From Hoeflea sp. IMCC20628 (GTDB taxonomy: Bacteria > Pseudomonadota > Alphaproteobacteria > Rhizobiales > Rhizobiaceae), in the NCBI RefSeq assembly GCF_001011155.1, contig NZ_CP011479.1, positions 2,808,501-2,872,500 on the forward strand: a stretch of 64,000 nucleotides of DNA. Direction: 5' to 3'. The notes beneath the pieces are model-generated. The model saw nothing but the letters and a program-made list of their open reading frames with translations. It was not told the origin of the DNA and searched no databases. This document shows positions 43,387 through 50,344 of this stretch, one piece after another. How positions within the stretch are numbered: the stretch's first letter is position 1; the number at the start of each line of letters is the position of its first letter. Both the position numbers and the translations under genes were made by a program.

Positions 43387-44430
43387 CTAAATTTTTGTAA
43401 CGAAATAGAAAGCGTAGTTTGCTACGGATGACACAATAAGCCCTATAAATACGTCACGAACAAGCCTAAAGGGTTCTTTGCTCTGTTCAAAGCGAAACTC
43501 TTTCATACTTTTTTCCGCTTTTTTATTTAGTACAACATAAGATTTTTTCTTACTTCCGGAATTTCCTACCCATATAGAGAAAAAAATCATTGATGCAAAA
43601 AATATTATATAATACAATATTTGAAATGCAGATGGCCCAACCTCAAGGTATCTCCTCAATACCTCTATTGTTGAGCTATAAAATTTTTCAATTCCGTCAT
43701 TTTTATTAAAAATTGGAGTAATTATATTGTCTATTTGCGCTTTTGTTCTGTAGTAATCCACTATTACAGGAACACCAACGGAGGACGCAAGAAAAATTGA
43801 AACAAAAATACTTCTTACAATACTTATAAGCTTGTATGGAGTTTTTTCATCAATGATAAAATCGTCTAATGACGCCTTTAACATATTATCTATGTCTTCC
43901 GCCCATGTTCGCTCCGTAGATCTTATCAAATAAACAATTCCATAAGTATCGTAATTACTCCCAGTAATAAAAACCCCAGGTTTATACGATCTACTCAAAA
44001 AATTGTGAGAAGAAAATGCTTTAAAATCGATTTCTTGTTTTTCTGGTATCTCTTTTCCGGGGAAAAAAATTAAATACGTAATAATAAATTTGATAGATAC
44101 AGTTTCTGAATTTGATGTGTCAACGTAACTTGAAAATGTTTCAATGTTCGAGATAGTACGAATATGCCCATCTGCGTAACCAATCTTTGCATTGAACTCG
44201 ATTAAGTCAAATTCGTTCTGTTGAGCAATTCTTTGTTCAATGAGCTGAATTAGATGATTTACACCTTCTTTATTTAAGTCGAACTGACCTTTAATGGGCC
44301 TCTCAATTTCATAAGGTTGCCCCAATAGGCTTTTCACAAAATCTCCAATTTTTTCACGCTTTACGCGAAAAGAAAAACCTGAGGAACCCTCACCGTCTCC
44401 GTCCTCTGAGAGTATTAGTTGATTTGCCAT
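43387..44430 (-). CDS. Unknown membrane protein, AT-rich cargo gene
   Basis: A 347-residue protein that I do not recognise. It is the only reverse-strand gene in the element and is visibly much more AT-rich than anything around it. Residues 1-190 look soluble with mixed alpha/beta character. Three hydrophobic helices lie at about 197-222, 272-294 and 327-346. A Lys-rich stretch separates the last two. The ATG at 44430 follows a GGGG-containing site; an ATG 15 nt upstream has none. Reverse orientation, composition and place after the structural genes suggest a recently acquired cargo (moron) gene, for instance superinfection exclusion or defence; that is inference. Confidence 0.65.
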   Translation of the reverse strand: MANQLILSEDGDGEGSSGFSFRVKREKIGDFVKSLLGQPYEIERPIKGQFDLNKEGVNHLIQLIEQRIAQQNEFDLIEFNAKIGYADGHIRTISNIETFSSYVDTSNSETVSIKFIITYLIFFPGKEIPEKQEIDFKAFSSHNFLSRSYKPGVFITGSNYDTYGIVYLIRSTERTWAEDIDNMLKASLDDFIIDEKTPYKLISIVRSIFVSIFLASSVGVPVIVDYYRTKAQIDNIITPIFNKNDGIEKFYSSTIEVLRRYLEVGPSAFQILYYIIFFASMIFFSIWVGNSGSKKKSYVVLNKKAEKSMKEFRFEQSKEPFRLVRDVFIGLIVSSVANYAFYFVTKI

Positions 44431-44752
44431 CTTTGCCCCATTCATCTGAAATAGATAGGAATCTTTAAGGCGAGAGGCTCGCATAGATCGTTGCTTTTCT
44501 CAAATCCGTTTTGGATTGCCTAATCAAGCCATAAGTCTCGCTTTGATAGGCGGGGAGAGCCCTTGGCTGCCCCCCCCCCGCCTAAGTACAAAATTGCTGC
44601 GACCGTTCATACGCTGTCTAACCCTTGAAAGTCGGTTAAGGGCCGAATGTGTCGACGCAAATTCCGCCATAACCCGCACCCGCGATCTCTTGTCGGGCCT
44701 TGCTGGATTCTGTTGTTTCGTGTATATTGGTGGTCACAATAAGGAGCCCGTC
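44431..44752. other. Intergenic region with poly-C tract
   Basis: Non-coding as far as I can see. It contains a run of ten C at 44570-44579 and an inverted repeat AGGCGGGG (44548-44555) / CCCCGCCT (44576-44583). Near the right end AAGGAG at 44741-44746 is the ribosome site of the next gene. Confidence 0.45.
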
Positions 44753-45184
44753 ATGGCGAACCATATCAAACTACCTGCAGAGCGAATTCAGCAGTTAAGC
44801 GCACTCTCTAAAAATCTGAATATGAAGATACCAGATTGCATCGCGATGTTCATCAACGAACAGATCGCTAAGGGGAATTTGCCTGATGAAGTGCCTGGAA
44901 TGAAAGTCGAGCGCGCTGGCGACAGGGTCAAGCTTGACCTCGGCACTTTCTCCAAGACACTCACACGCGACCTGGCGAAATCCTATGCCGATACGATCAG
45001 GGGCATTACCGGTCCCATTCTGAAGCCATCGAAGAACAATCCATTTCTTTCAGACGCCAATCTCGGCGCTGTGAGAAGGGGAATGAGCGTCAAGCTTCTG
45101 GACCTTGATACCGGCGCGGAGAAGACCGTTTCCCGCTCGGTCGCCAATGACTTTGCCGCCAATTTGAGCAAGGCAGCCAATTAA
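44753..45184 (+). CDS. Small DNA-binding-like protein (possible ribbon-helix-helix)
   Basis: A 143-residue protein from the ATG at 44753, chosen for its AAGGAG site; a longer open frame upstream crosses the poly-C tract and is not credible. The first 45 residues (IKLPAERIQQLSALSKNLNMKIPDCIAMFINEQIAKG) have the strand-helix-helix pattern of RHH proteins. The remainder is unknown. It ends 4 nt before the HUH initiator gene, so it may be a copy-number or transcription regulator of that gene. Confidence 0.6.
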   Translation: MANHIKLPAERIQQLSALSKNLNMKIPDCIAMFINEQIAKGNLPDEVPGMKVERAGDRVKLDLGTFSKTLTRDLAKSYADTIRGITGPILKPSKNNPFLSDANLGAVRRGMSVKLLDLDTGAEKTVSRSVANDFAANLSKAAN

Positions 45185-45188
45185 AGCC

Positions 45189-46070
45189 GTGGCAAATGTT
45201 GACAAAAATGCGAAACAGAAGCGGGTGAAATCGGCCTATCGCGACGGCAAATTTCACCCGTTGTTTCAGGCGGTTGATGCATTCGAGCAAGCGGTGGCTG
45301 AAGGGGGCATTTCAGTTACATACGTAATACCCCCCTCACGCCCTACACAACCAACCAAAGTCATCTCTATCAATAAGCCACCCCAGACCAACAACAAGCC
45401 CAAGACCACACCCGAACAACTCACCGACAAAGAACGCGAACACTCCGACCGCTTCTGGCGTCAGTACAACATAGAAACCCCACACCTCACAAATCACCGC
45501 AAACCAGCCTTGTGGCGCGATCTGTCGGATCAGGCTCGCATCGAGTGGTTTCACCGCGCAATGCACTCCACGGGCAACCTGGCGGACTTTACGCTCAACC
45601 TATCGCCGGAGATAGAAGCAAAGGTGCGGGCAGCCAAGTCCGCTACCAAATACCTGGCCGATCGCCTTAACCGTGAGCTCAAAGCTGCACTTGGTCGGAA
45701 GGTCGATCTCTGGTTCGTGTTTGAGCTAACAGACCGGAAACGGCTGCATATTCATGGCGAGGTGAATCTCGCAGCCAAAGATTTCCAAGCAGCTCGAAAA
45801 GCCATGCGCCGGGCCGGTGGAGAATGGACGAAGAACCGTCAGCATCAAGTTAAGATTAGAGAAGCACCAACAGTGGTGTGGGCTAACTACTGCGCAAAAG
45901 AATCCTATAAGACCCAGCCAAAAGCCGGATATCTCTCGATCATTAAGAGGCCAATATCCGGTGATTGGTATTACGCATCAAACAATGTTCGCTCTGAATC
46001 ATGTATATTCTACAACAAGCGTCGAACGAAACTTCTTTCTGAATACACAAATATCGTTATGATCGATTGA
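45189..46070 (+). CDS. HUH-type rolling-circle replication initiator (putative)
   Basis: A 293-residue protein whose second half has the three motifs of HUH endonucleases in order. FTLNL is at 134-138, His-Ile-His (187-189) is in RLHIHGEV and forms the metal-binding HUH site, and Tyr234-x-x-Lys237 in WANYCAKES is the nucleophile motif. A second Tyr240 follows shortly. The N-terminal 80 residues are Pro/Thr/Lys-rich linker. The start is a GTG. Such proteins nick one strand to begin rolling-circle replication or act as relaxases or transposases. It follows a putative DNA-binding protein and precedes an AT-rich non-coding stretch that could hold the origin. Confidence 0.65.
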   Translation: MANVDKNAKQKRVKSAYRDGKFHPLFQAVDAFEQAVAEGGISVTYVIPPSRPTQPTKVISINKPPQTNNKPKTTPEQLTDKEREHSDRFWRQYNIETPHLTNHRKPALWRDLSDQARIEWFHRAMHSTGNLADFTLNLSPEIEAKVRAAKSATKYLADRLNRELKAALGRKVDLWFVFELTDRKRLHIHGEVNLAAKDFQAARKAMRRAGGEWTKNRQHQVKIREAPTVVWANYCAKESYKTQPKAGYLSIIKRPISGDWYYASNNVRSESCIFYNKRRTKLLSEYTNIVMID

Positions 46071-46151
46071 TATAGTTTTTTAATATTGCATAAAAACAAT
46101 ATTTGATATATAGTTTACATGTTCATGAAACTCCAAATGAACAATCAACAT

Positions 46152-46185
46152 AATGGCCGGTTTGGATTCGTCCTTTCCGGCCATT
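46152..46185 (+). terminator. Hairpin after HUH gene, terminator-like
   Basis: AATGGCCGG (46152-46160) and CCGGCCATT (46177-46185) form a 9-bp stem with a smaller GGA/TCC stem inside the 16-nt loop, followed by TATAT. It lies 82 nt after the HUH stop. Confidence 0.5.
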
Positions 46186-46195
46186 TATATCAGAT

Positions 46196-46211
46196 AAGTC
46201 AATTTTGACTT
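46196..46211. repeat. Palindrome in AT-rich region, possible origin or operator
   Basis: AAGTCAA-TT-TTGACTT is a perfect 7-bp inverted repeat in the AT-rich gap between the HUH gene and the next small gene. It is followed by repeated TTTGATTTT. A replication origin or operator is possible; nothing proves either. Confidence 0.35.
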
Positions 46212-46213
46212 AC

Positions 46214-46230
46214 CTATCTATTTGATTTTA
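46214..46230. repeat. 17-bp repeat, internal copy (second copy near attR)
   Basis: CTATCTATTTGATTTTA is identical to 49272-49288, just outside the attR core. See that entry. Confidence 0.6.
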
Positions 46231-46302
46231 TTTGATTTTTATTGTTGACATGAGAATCCACAAGATTCAGTTATAGCGCTCACCTCAACCAAGGAGAGCA
46301 CA

Positions 46303-46476
46303 ATGCTAACCGACACCTACCTTTCAGACACAACCTACCAGAACCTCATCGAAGCACTGCTGAAGCTCACACCTTCAGCGCTCGAGATCGAATGCACCGA
46401 CCGGCTCAAGATGATCCTTGGCGAGACTGCCCGGATTTGGCCCGACAGCATTCGCAGCGATGAACCTGCCGGTTAG
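46303..46476 (+). CDS. Hypothetical 57-residue protein
   Basis: A short gene supported by an AAGGAG site 6 nt before its ATG and normal codon use. The product is a 57-residue acidic helical protein (ATG CTA ACC... to GGT TAG) with Cys31 and Trp47. No family is recognised. A TTGACA element lies about 55 nt upstream, next to a GAATC-CACAA-GATTC inverted repeat, suggesting regulated expression. Confidence 0.55.
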   Translation: MLTDTYLSDTTYQNLIEALLKLTPSALEIECTDRLKMILGETARIWPDSIRSDEPAG

Positions 46477-46490
46477 GCCGCGCCCTGTTT

Positions 46491-46542
46491 CGTTATGCTC
46501 TGAAGCTAACACTTGACAAATCGTTATGATTAGAACATAACG
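46491..46542 (+). promoter_or_regulatory. Promoter with CGTTATG operator repeats
   Basis: TTGACA (46513-46518), a 17-nt spacer and CATAAC (46536-46541) form a sigma70-like promoter. CGTTATG (46522-46528) and its inverse CATAACG (46536-46542) flank a 7-nt spacer and cover the -10. A third copy CGTTATG lies upstream at 46491-46497, 31 bp (about three turns) away. This looks like a repressor-controlled promoter for the next gene. Confidence 0.55.
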
Positions 46543-46562
46543 CTCCTTAATGGGAGAAAGTC

Positions 46563-47063
46563 ATGGCACTCAGCAATGCAGAACGACAACGAAGGCATAC
46601 CAAGCGCAAGCGGGAAGCTCAGAAGGCACCTGGCGATGCAGTGAGCAATCTTGCGTCGCGTCCATTTTCGGAATTCTACGCCGATGACGCGAACGTCGAA
46701 GACTTCGAAATCCCGCTATTGATAGCGAGCATTCCGATCCCGGACTTTTACCATGACGGGCCAGCAGAATTTGCGGATGAATTGAAATTCTCCGAACTGC
46801 CCGACGCTAGCAACTCACTCCAACGGGCAGAAATGACCGTGGCTTGCCTTATCGACGCTGCCAGCGGCTTGGCGGCGCTCATCAACAAACATAAACGCGA
46901 GGAAATAGACGCACAGCTTCAACTACATGCAAACTCACAACCCATCGACCCCGTCGCGGCCAAGGCGAAGGAAGCTGACATTGCTCGGCTGAAAAAGATG
47001 CTGGCCCGGCTAGATAAGCAGGTCCGGTGGTCATTTCCACAGTGGAAAGTGACGGGCGATTAG
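46563..47063 (+). CDS. Hypothetical protein with basic N-terminus
   Basis: A 166-residue protein of unknown function. The first 24 residues are strongly basic (NAERQRRHTKRKREAQK), suggesting nucleic acid contact. The rest is acidic and helical, with two predicted helices near 85-110 and 130-150. It has a GGGAGAAAG site and its own operator-bearing promoter. It might be an early regulatory protein of the element. Confidence 0.6.
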   Translation: MALSNAERQRRHTKRKREAQKAPGDAVSNLASRPFSEFYADDANVEDFEIPLLIASIPIPDFYHDGPAEFADELKFSELPDASNSLQRAEMTVACLIDAASGLAALINKHKREEIDAQLQLHANSQPIDPVAAKAKEADIARLKKMLARLDKQVRWSFPQWKVTGD

Positions 47064-47075
47064 CCATTTAAAAAG

Positions 47076-47118
47076 GGACTGGCCAAGCAACGTTTCTCAG
47101 GCACCGCTTGGCCAGTCC
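47076..47118 (-). terminator. Strong hairpin with T-tract on minus strand
   Basis: GGACTGGCCAAGC (47076-47088) and GCTTGGCCAGTCC (47106-47118) form a perfect 13-bp stem with a 17-nt loop. Read on the minus strand it is followed by CTTTTT, an intrinsic terminator form, although no minus-strand gene is seen to its right inside the element. On the plus strand it could still act as a weak terminator. Confidence 0.5.
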
Positions 47119-47155
47119 ACACATTAGAGACATCACCAACTTAGGAAACTTAGCG

Positions 47156-47791
47156 ATGACAAACGACAATAACACACCATCCACACCCGCCACAATGCAC
47201 AAGGATGCGCAGCTTGCGGAGAGTTTCAAGCTAGCAAGCTCGCGACACAACAAATTGCAGGACGCCTATTCGAAATATGAAGAAGTCTCCGAGCTTCACC
47301 GTTCCCACTTGGAAAATTGGGGGGGTGAATTGTTGATGGCAATAGGGGCCTTGGAGCCTGCCGGTAACGTGCCTGATGATCTGATGGCCATGGTAACCGC
47401 CTTCAATCTTCACAGCGCTCAATTGCAGAACGAACTTCGAAGCCCGCAACCGCTGAAATTGAGTTTTGAAGAACAGATAGAATGCACAAAAAGCTTATGC
47501 GATGAAATCGAGAAGCCTGAAATCCCCGTCAAGCGCATTCATGAACGTATGGAACGGAAACAGTTCAACAGCTTCATCAACGGCCTTCATGGGCGGACAG
47601 GAACCGAAGACACAATGGCCGACAGCATTTATGAAACGGATGAGTTCTTCGTCGAAATTTTCAACAGTTCTCCGTCCGGCCTCTTCATCGCGGCTCACTA
47701 CAACAAATCGAACCTCGATTATCATGTTGTAGATGTTATTCGGACCCCCGATCCTGAGTTACAGGCTATGGAAATGAAGGGGACAGCATAA
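47156..47791 (+). CDS. Hypothetical protein of the element
   Basis: A 211-residue protein from the ATG at 47156 (weak AGGAA site). It is largely helical at the N-terminus (about 20-120) and more beta-like at the C-terminus (EFFVEIFNSSPSGLFIAAHY). No signal peptide, membrane segment or known motif is visible. It overlaps the next small gene by 1 nt (TAATG), so they form a pair. Confidence 0.6.
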   Translation: MTNDNNTPSTPATMHKDAQLAESFKLASSRHNKLQDAYSKYEEVSELHRSHLENWGGELLMAIGALEPAGNVPDDLMAMVTAFNLHSAQLQNELRSPQPLKLSFEEQIECTKSLCDEIEKPEIPVKRIHERMERKQFNSFINGLHGRTGTEDTMADSIYETDEFFVEIFNSSPSGLFIAAHYNKSNLDYHVVDVIRTPDPELQAMEMKGTA

Positions 47792-47988
47792 TGCCGATGC
47801 CGAAGGACACGCCTGCCGTTTTCGAAGAAATCCTTGCCGACTACCTGCATGGCACCATTGACGCCGATACGGTTCGCAGTCGGGTCGCTGACGCCATCAA
47901 GACAGAACCCGGCTTGCAGAAGTTCAAAGATGAGCATTTGGCATGGACGGACTATGACGAAAGCGTTGTTTGGCTTCAATCCACCTAA
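47791..47988 (+). CDS. Hypothetical 65-residue protein
   Basis: A small acidic helical protein translated from the ATG overlapping the previous stop. Composition (FEEILADYLHGTIDADTVRSRVADA) suggests two helices. Nothing identifies its role; it may partner with the upstream product. No signal or membrane segment is present. Confidence 0.55.
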   Translation: MPMPKDTPAVFEEILADYLHGTIDADTVRSRVADAIKTEPGLQKFKDEHLAWTDYDESVVWLQST

Positions 47989-48078
47989 CTATCGCAAGCC
48001 CGCCGGTCTCATTCGGCGGGCTTACAGTTTTAGGATATTCTTTTCAATCATGAGTCGGCTAAGTTGGGAAGCATCCGC

Positions 48079-49098
48079 ATGAGCAAGCAAAGTGATGAAC
48101 GTGGCGTTGGAGATTGGCCTGCGATATCCGAAAATCACTGGTATACACTTGCTATTACCAGCGCGATATTCACGGCACTCGCTGTCCTATGCTCATTCCT
48201 TTGGATTTTCGCTGATGGGTTTGACCCCGAAAAAGACGTAAAGAGTGCGCAAGTGCTAGCTCCCTTCGGAGTCGCATTGTTCGCTCTTGTGACTTTTTGC
48301 ACAGCAGGTTGGCGTGGTTCTATCAATACACGTCAGGCGAATCAGTCAGAAAACGAAGGTCGTGCAAAACTATTGCAGGAGGGTGCAAAGTTGCTTGCGG
48401 ATGTCGAAAAACCGGCTCACGTCTCTGCGGGAATCGCTACACTCGGTGTTCTAATATCAGGTCCAGATAAGGGGTATGCTTTTCAAGGTATGAGCTTACT
48501 TGCAGATTTTGTAGAGGACCGAATGTCAGAAAATCATAGCAACCGTCATCGTTCTCAAATTTCTGGCGCGATGCGAAGCGGCGAGCAGAATGGTGTGAAC
48601 ACAGGGCGCGAAATCTCATTCGACTGCACCAACTATGATCCTGACAATCACTATGATGACGACTACGTCACTTATTGGAACTTTATCCCAGGATTCGCAT
48701 CTATTCAGTACAAGAGTGGCATTTTCGATTACGACATTCACTATGAAATAGATAATCTCGACAATGTTAATTTCAATAATGTTGAAATTCGCGGATGGCG
48801 ACCAGTAAATGTAGATGATCGGTTCTACCGGTGTAGTTTTTCGAATTGCGATATAGGTTCTGTTTCTTCCCTCATCGCGCTTAGAAATCACAAAGAATTT
48901 GAATTTTCGTTTGAAAATTGCGACTTCTCAGGTTGTATCATACATGTTCGCGAACTTGTTGAAATAGGTCTGAAGAAACAACATAACTACTATCTACGCG
49001 GTCGACCGCCTATCTTACTTGGTTTCGACGAGCCGATTGATTGGTCAAAAATACTGCTTTGCGAGGAAACGAAGCCGGATCGACACTTCCTGCTTTGA
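48079..49098 (+). CDS. Two-TM protein with degenerate pentapeptide-like C-terminus (cargo candidate)
   Basis: A 339-residue protein and the last gene before attR. Two hydrophobic helices (about 20-44 and 60-80) are followed by a cytoplasmic helical stretch with LLQEGAKLLADVEKP...GIATLGVLISGP. A C-terminal half has repeats such as FNNVEIRGW, FYRCSFSNCDIGS and FSFENCDFSGCIIH, which look like degenerate pentapeptide repeats. The ATG at 48079 was chosen over TTG 15 nt upstream. Proteins with this TM-TM-pentapeptide layout are common among mobile-element cargo. A membrane sensing or phage exclusion role is inference. Confidence 0.6.
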   Translation: MSKQSDERGVGDWPAISENHWYTLAITSAIFTALAVLCSFLWIFADGFDPEKDVKSAQVLAPFGVALFALVTFCTAGWRGSINTRQANQSENEGRAKLLQEGAKLLADVEKPAHVSAGIATLGVLISGPDKGYAFQGMSLLADFVEDRMSENHSNRHRSQISGAMRSGEQNGVNTGREISFDCTNYDPDNHYDDDYVTYWNFIPGFASIQYKSGIFDYDIHYEIDNLDNVNFNNVEIRGWRPVNVDDRFYRCSFSNCDIGSVSSLIALRNHKEFEFSFENCDFSGCIIHVRELVEIGLKKQHNYYLRGRPPILLGFDEPIDWSKILLCEETKPDRHFLL

Positions 49099-49271
49099 AT
49101 CCAGGATTGGCTAAGTGCGACCGCTTGCGAAGCGTAAACCCAGCAGATCAGCGTCGGAACGCAGAAAAATAGGGTTTTTCCCAATTGTTATCCCAAGGTG
49201 TAAAATCGGAGGGTGGCTGATACGCTTGTATCATCCACAAAACTGTAACACTTGGCGTTTTCTAATTTAAT

Positions 49272-49288
49272 CTATCTATTTGATTTTA
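49272..49288. repeat. 17-bp repeat beside attR (second copy)
   Basis: Identical to 46214-46230 and located 4 bp outside the 29-bp att core, on the element side. Its place suggests an integrase arm-type or excision-factor site, with the internal copy perhaps a related regulatory site. Confidence 0.5.
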
Positions 49289-49292
49289 AACA

Positions 49293-49321
49293 ATAAATAT
49301 GAGTTGGCTGGGGCGCCTGGA
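49293..49321. repeat. attR core, 29-bp direct repeat
   Basis: Identical to 31220-31248. It overlaps the last 17 bases of the tRNA-Gln gene, which remains complete on this side, so integration did not destroy the tRNA. Confidence 0.9.
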
Positions 49322-49378
49322 TTCGAACCAGGGGTGACGGTACCAAAAACCATTGCCTTACCACTTGGCTACGCCCCA
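49305..49378 (-). tRNA. tRNA-Gln (anticodon TTG)
   Basis: A 74-nt cloverleaf read on the minus strand: acceptor TGGGGCG pairs with CGCCCCA, then D-arm GCC...GGC, anticodon stem ATGGT/ACCGT with loop TTTTGGT (anticodon TTG), T-arm CCTGG-TTCGAAT-CCAGG, discriminator G and an encoded CCA. Its 3' end is the integration site of the element to its left (downstream). Confidence 0.95.
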
Positions 49379-49508
49379 ACACTCAGCCCGACGCGTGGAT
49401 CAATCGCCGGGCGCATCCCGGAAATCTCCGGAAGCATCGCCGGGATAGCAAAAGACGCGCCCGATCACAAGCGGCGAAACCATCCCTCGGCAAGGAAATT
49501 CAGTGCAT

Positions 49509-49541
49509 CAAAAAACCCGCGCAGCATCACGCTACGCGGGT
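49509..49541 (-). terminator. Rho-independent terminator of bioY
   Basis: On the minus strand ACCCGCG...CGCGGGT (49515-49541), extended by AGC/GCT, is followed directly by six T. It lies about 50 nt after the bioY stop. Confidence 0.85.
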
Positions 49542-49591
49542 CACTCATTCAGTCACCCGAACAAAGCCCGAGTTTCGAAGTGTGTTTCGGC

Positions 49592-50173
49592 TTAGCGCCG
49601 CAGCAGGTTGGCGATCTGCCAGCCAGCGGGAACCACCGCAGCCGCCAACGCTGCCTTGATCACGTCGGTGGCGATGAACGGGCCAACGCCCCAGGCAAGC
49701 GCCTTGTCAGGTCCGAAGACCATTGCGATCCAGGCTGCGCCGAGAAGCAGGATGATGGCGGTGCCTGTCAGGTTGACGGCGAACAGCTTGAACGCGTTGC
49801 GGTCATACCCGCGATCGGCGGCCCAACCGGTCAGGCCGGCGGCAATAACGAAACCGGCGAGATAACCGGTTGTCGGACCTGCAAAATAGGCAAGACCGCC
49901 GCCATTGGTAAACACCGGAAGACCGGCGGCACCCTCAATCAGGTAAGCGGCAAGCGTTGCAAGCGCGAGTTTGCGACCGAAAGCAGCAGCGATGACAAAA
50001 ATCACCAGCGTCTGCATCGTGACCGGGACAGGCCAGAACGGAACGGTAATCTTGCCGGCAATGGCGATGGCTATGCTGCCAAACAGCGCAAGAGCGCCAA
50101 AAGTCGCGTAGCGGGCGGCTGTGCTTTCAGGGGCGAAAGACTCGACGAGGGAGCGAGCGGGGGCGATGGCCAT
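49592..50173 (-). CDS. bioY: Biotin ECF transporter S component BioY
   Basis: A 193-residue membrane protein with about six helices. It has the BioY features VPFWPVPVTMQTLVIFVIAAAFG near 45-65 and GLPVFTNGGGLAYFAGPTTGYLAGF near 85-110. The open frame extends upstream, but the ATG at 50173 has a GGAG site and gives the normal start. No bioM/bioN neighbours are present, as is usual for solitary rhizobial BioY, which can transport alone or with a shared ECF module. I saw no BioR-type palindrome upstream. Confidence 0.92.
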   Translation of the reverse strand: MAIAPARSLVESFAPESTAARYATFGALALFGSIAIAIAGKITVPFWPVPVTMQTLVIFVIAAAFGRKLALATLAAYLIEGAAGLPVFTNGGGLAYFAGPTTGYLAGFVIAAGLTGWAADRGYDRNAFKLFAVNLTGTAIILLLGAAWIAMVFGPDKALAWGVGPFIATDVIKAALAAAVVPAGWQIANLLRR

Positions 50174-50344
50174 GGATCTTTCTCCAGTTGGTTGGCATGC
50201 TGGCGCAGTCACGCCTTCAAATCGGTATATTGACTTAAGGGGCTGACAGCAAGACAGTCCCGCCAAAATCAACGGCCATCCACAACTGGCCATGGCAAAG
50301 GGCTTTGGCATTGAGCCAAGCCATTGCGGAAATTGGAGACATTG

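Larger units (their letters stand above)
31220..49321. mobile_element. tRNA-Gln-integrated capsid-encoding element (satellite-like or reduced prophage)
   Basis: Bounded by the 29-bp repeat, so the excised circle would be 18,073 bp. Gene order on the plus strand is integrase, portal, GTA-type tail chaperone, protease-capsid fusion, capsid-associated protein, second chaperone, HNH, connector, gp10-like, DUF3168, head-tail adaptor, terminase small, terminase large, tape measure. A reverse-strand membrane gene, a small DNA-binding-like protein, an HUH initiator and five further genes follow. All genes look intact. I see no major tail protein, tail tip or fibre, holin, endolysin or CI-type repressor. 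Base composition is visibly less G+C-rich than the flanks, most so after 43.4 kb. Confidence 0.88.

Noticed and set aside
31220-49321. Gene transfer agent locus
   Set aside because: One protein is GTA-like, but integrase, tRNA att repeats and an HUH initiator show a mobile element, and the GTA tail genes are absent.
50174-50344. Biotin riboswitch or BioR box before bioY
   Set aside because: I found no BioR-type TTATCTATAA palindrome or riboswitch-like structure in the short upstream region.
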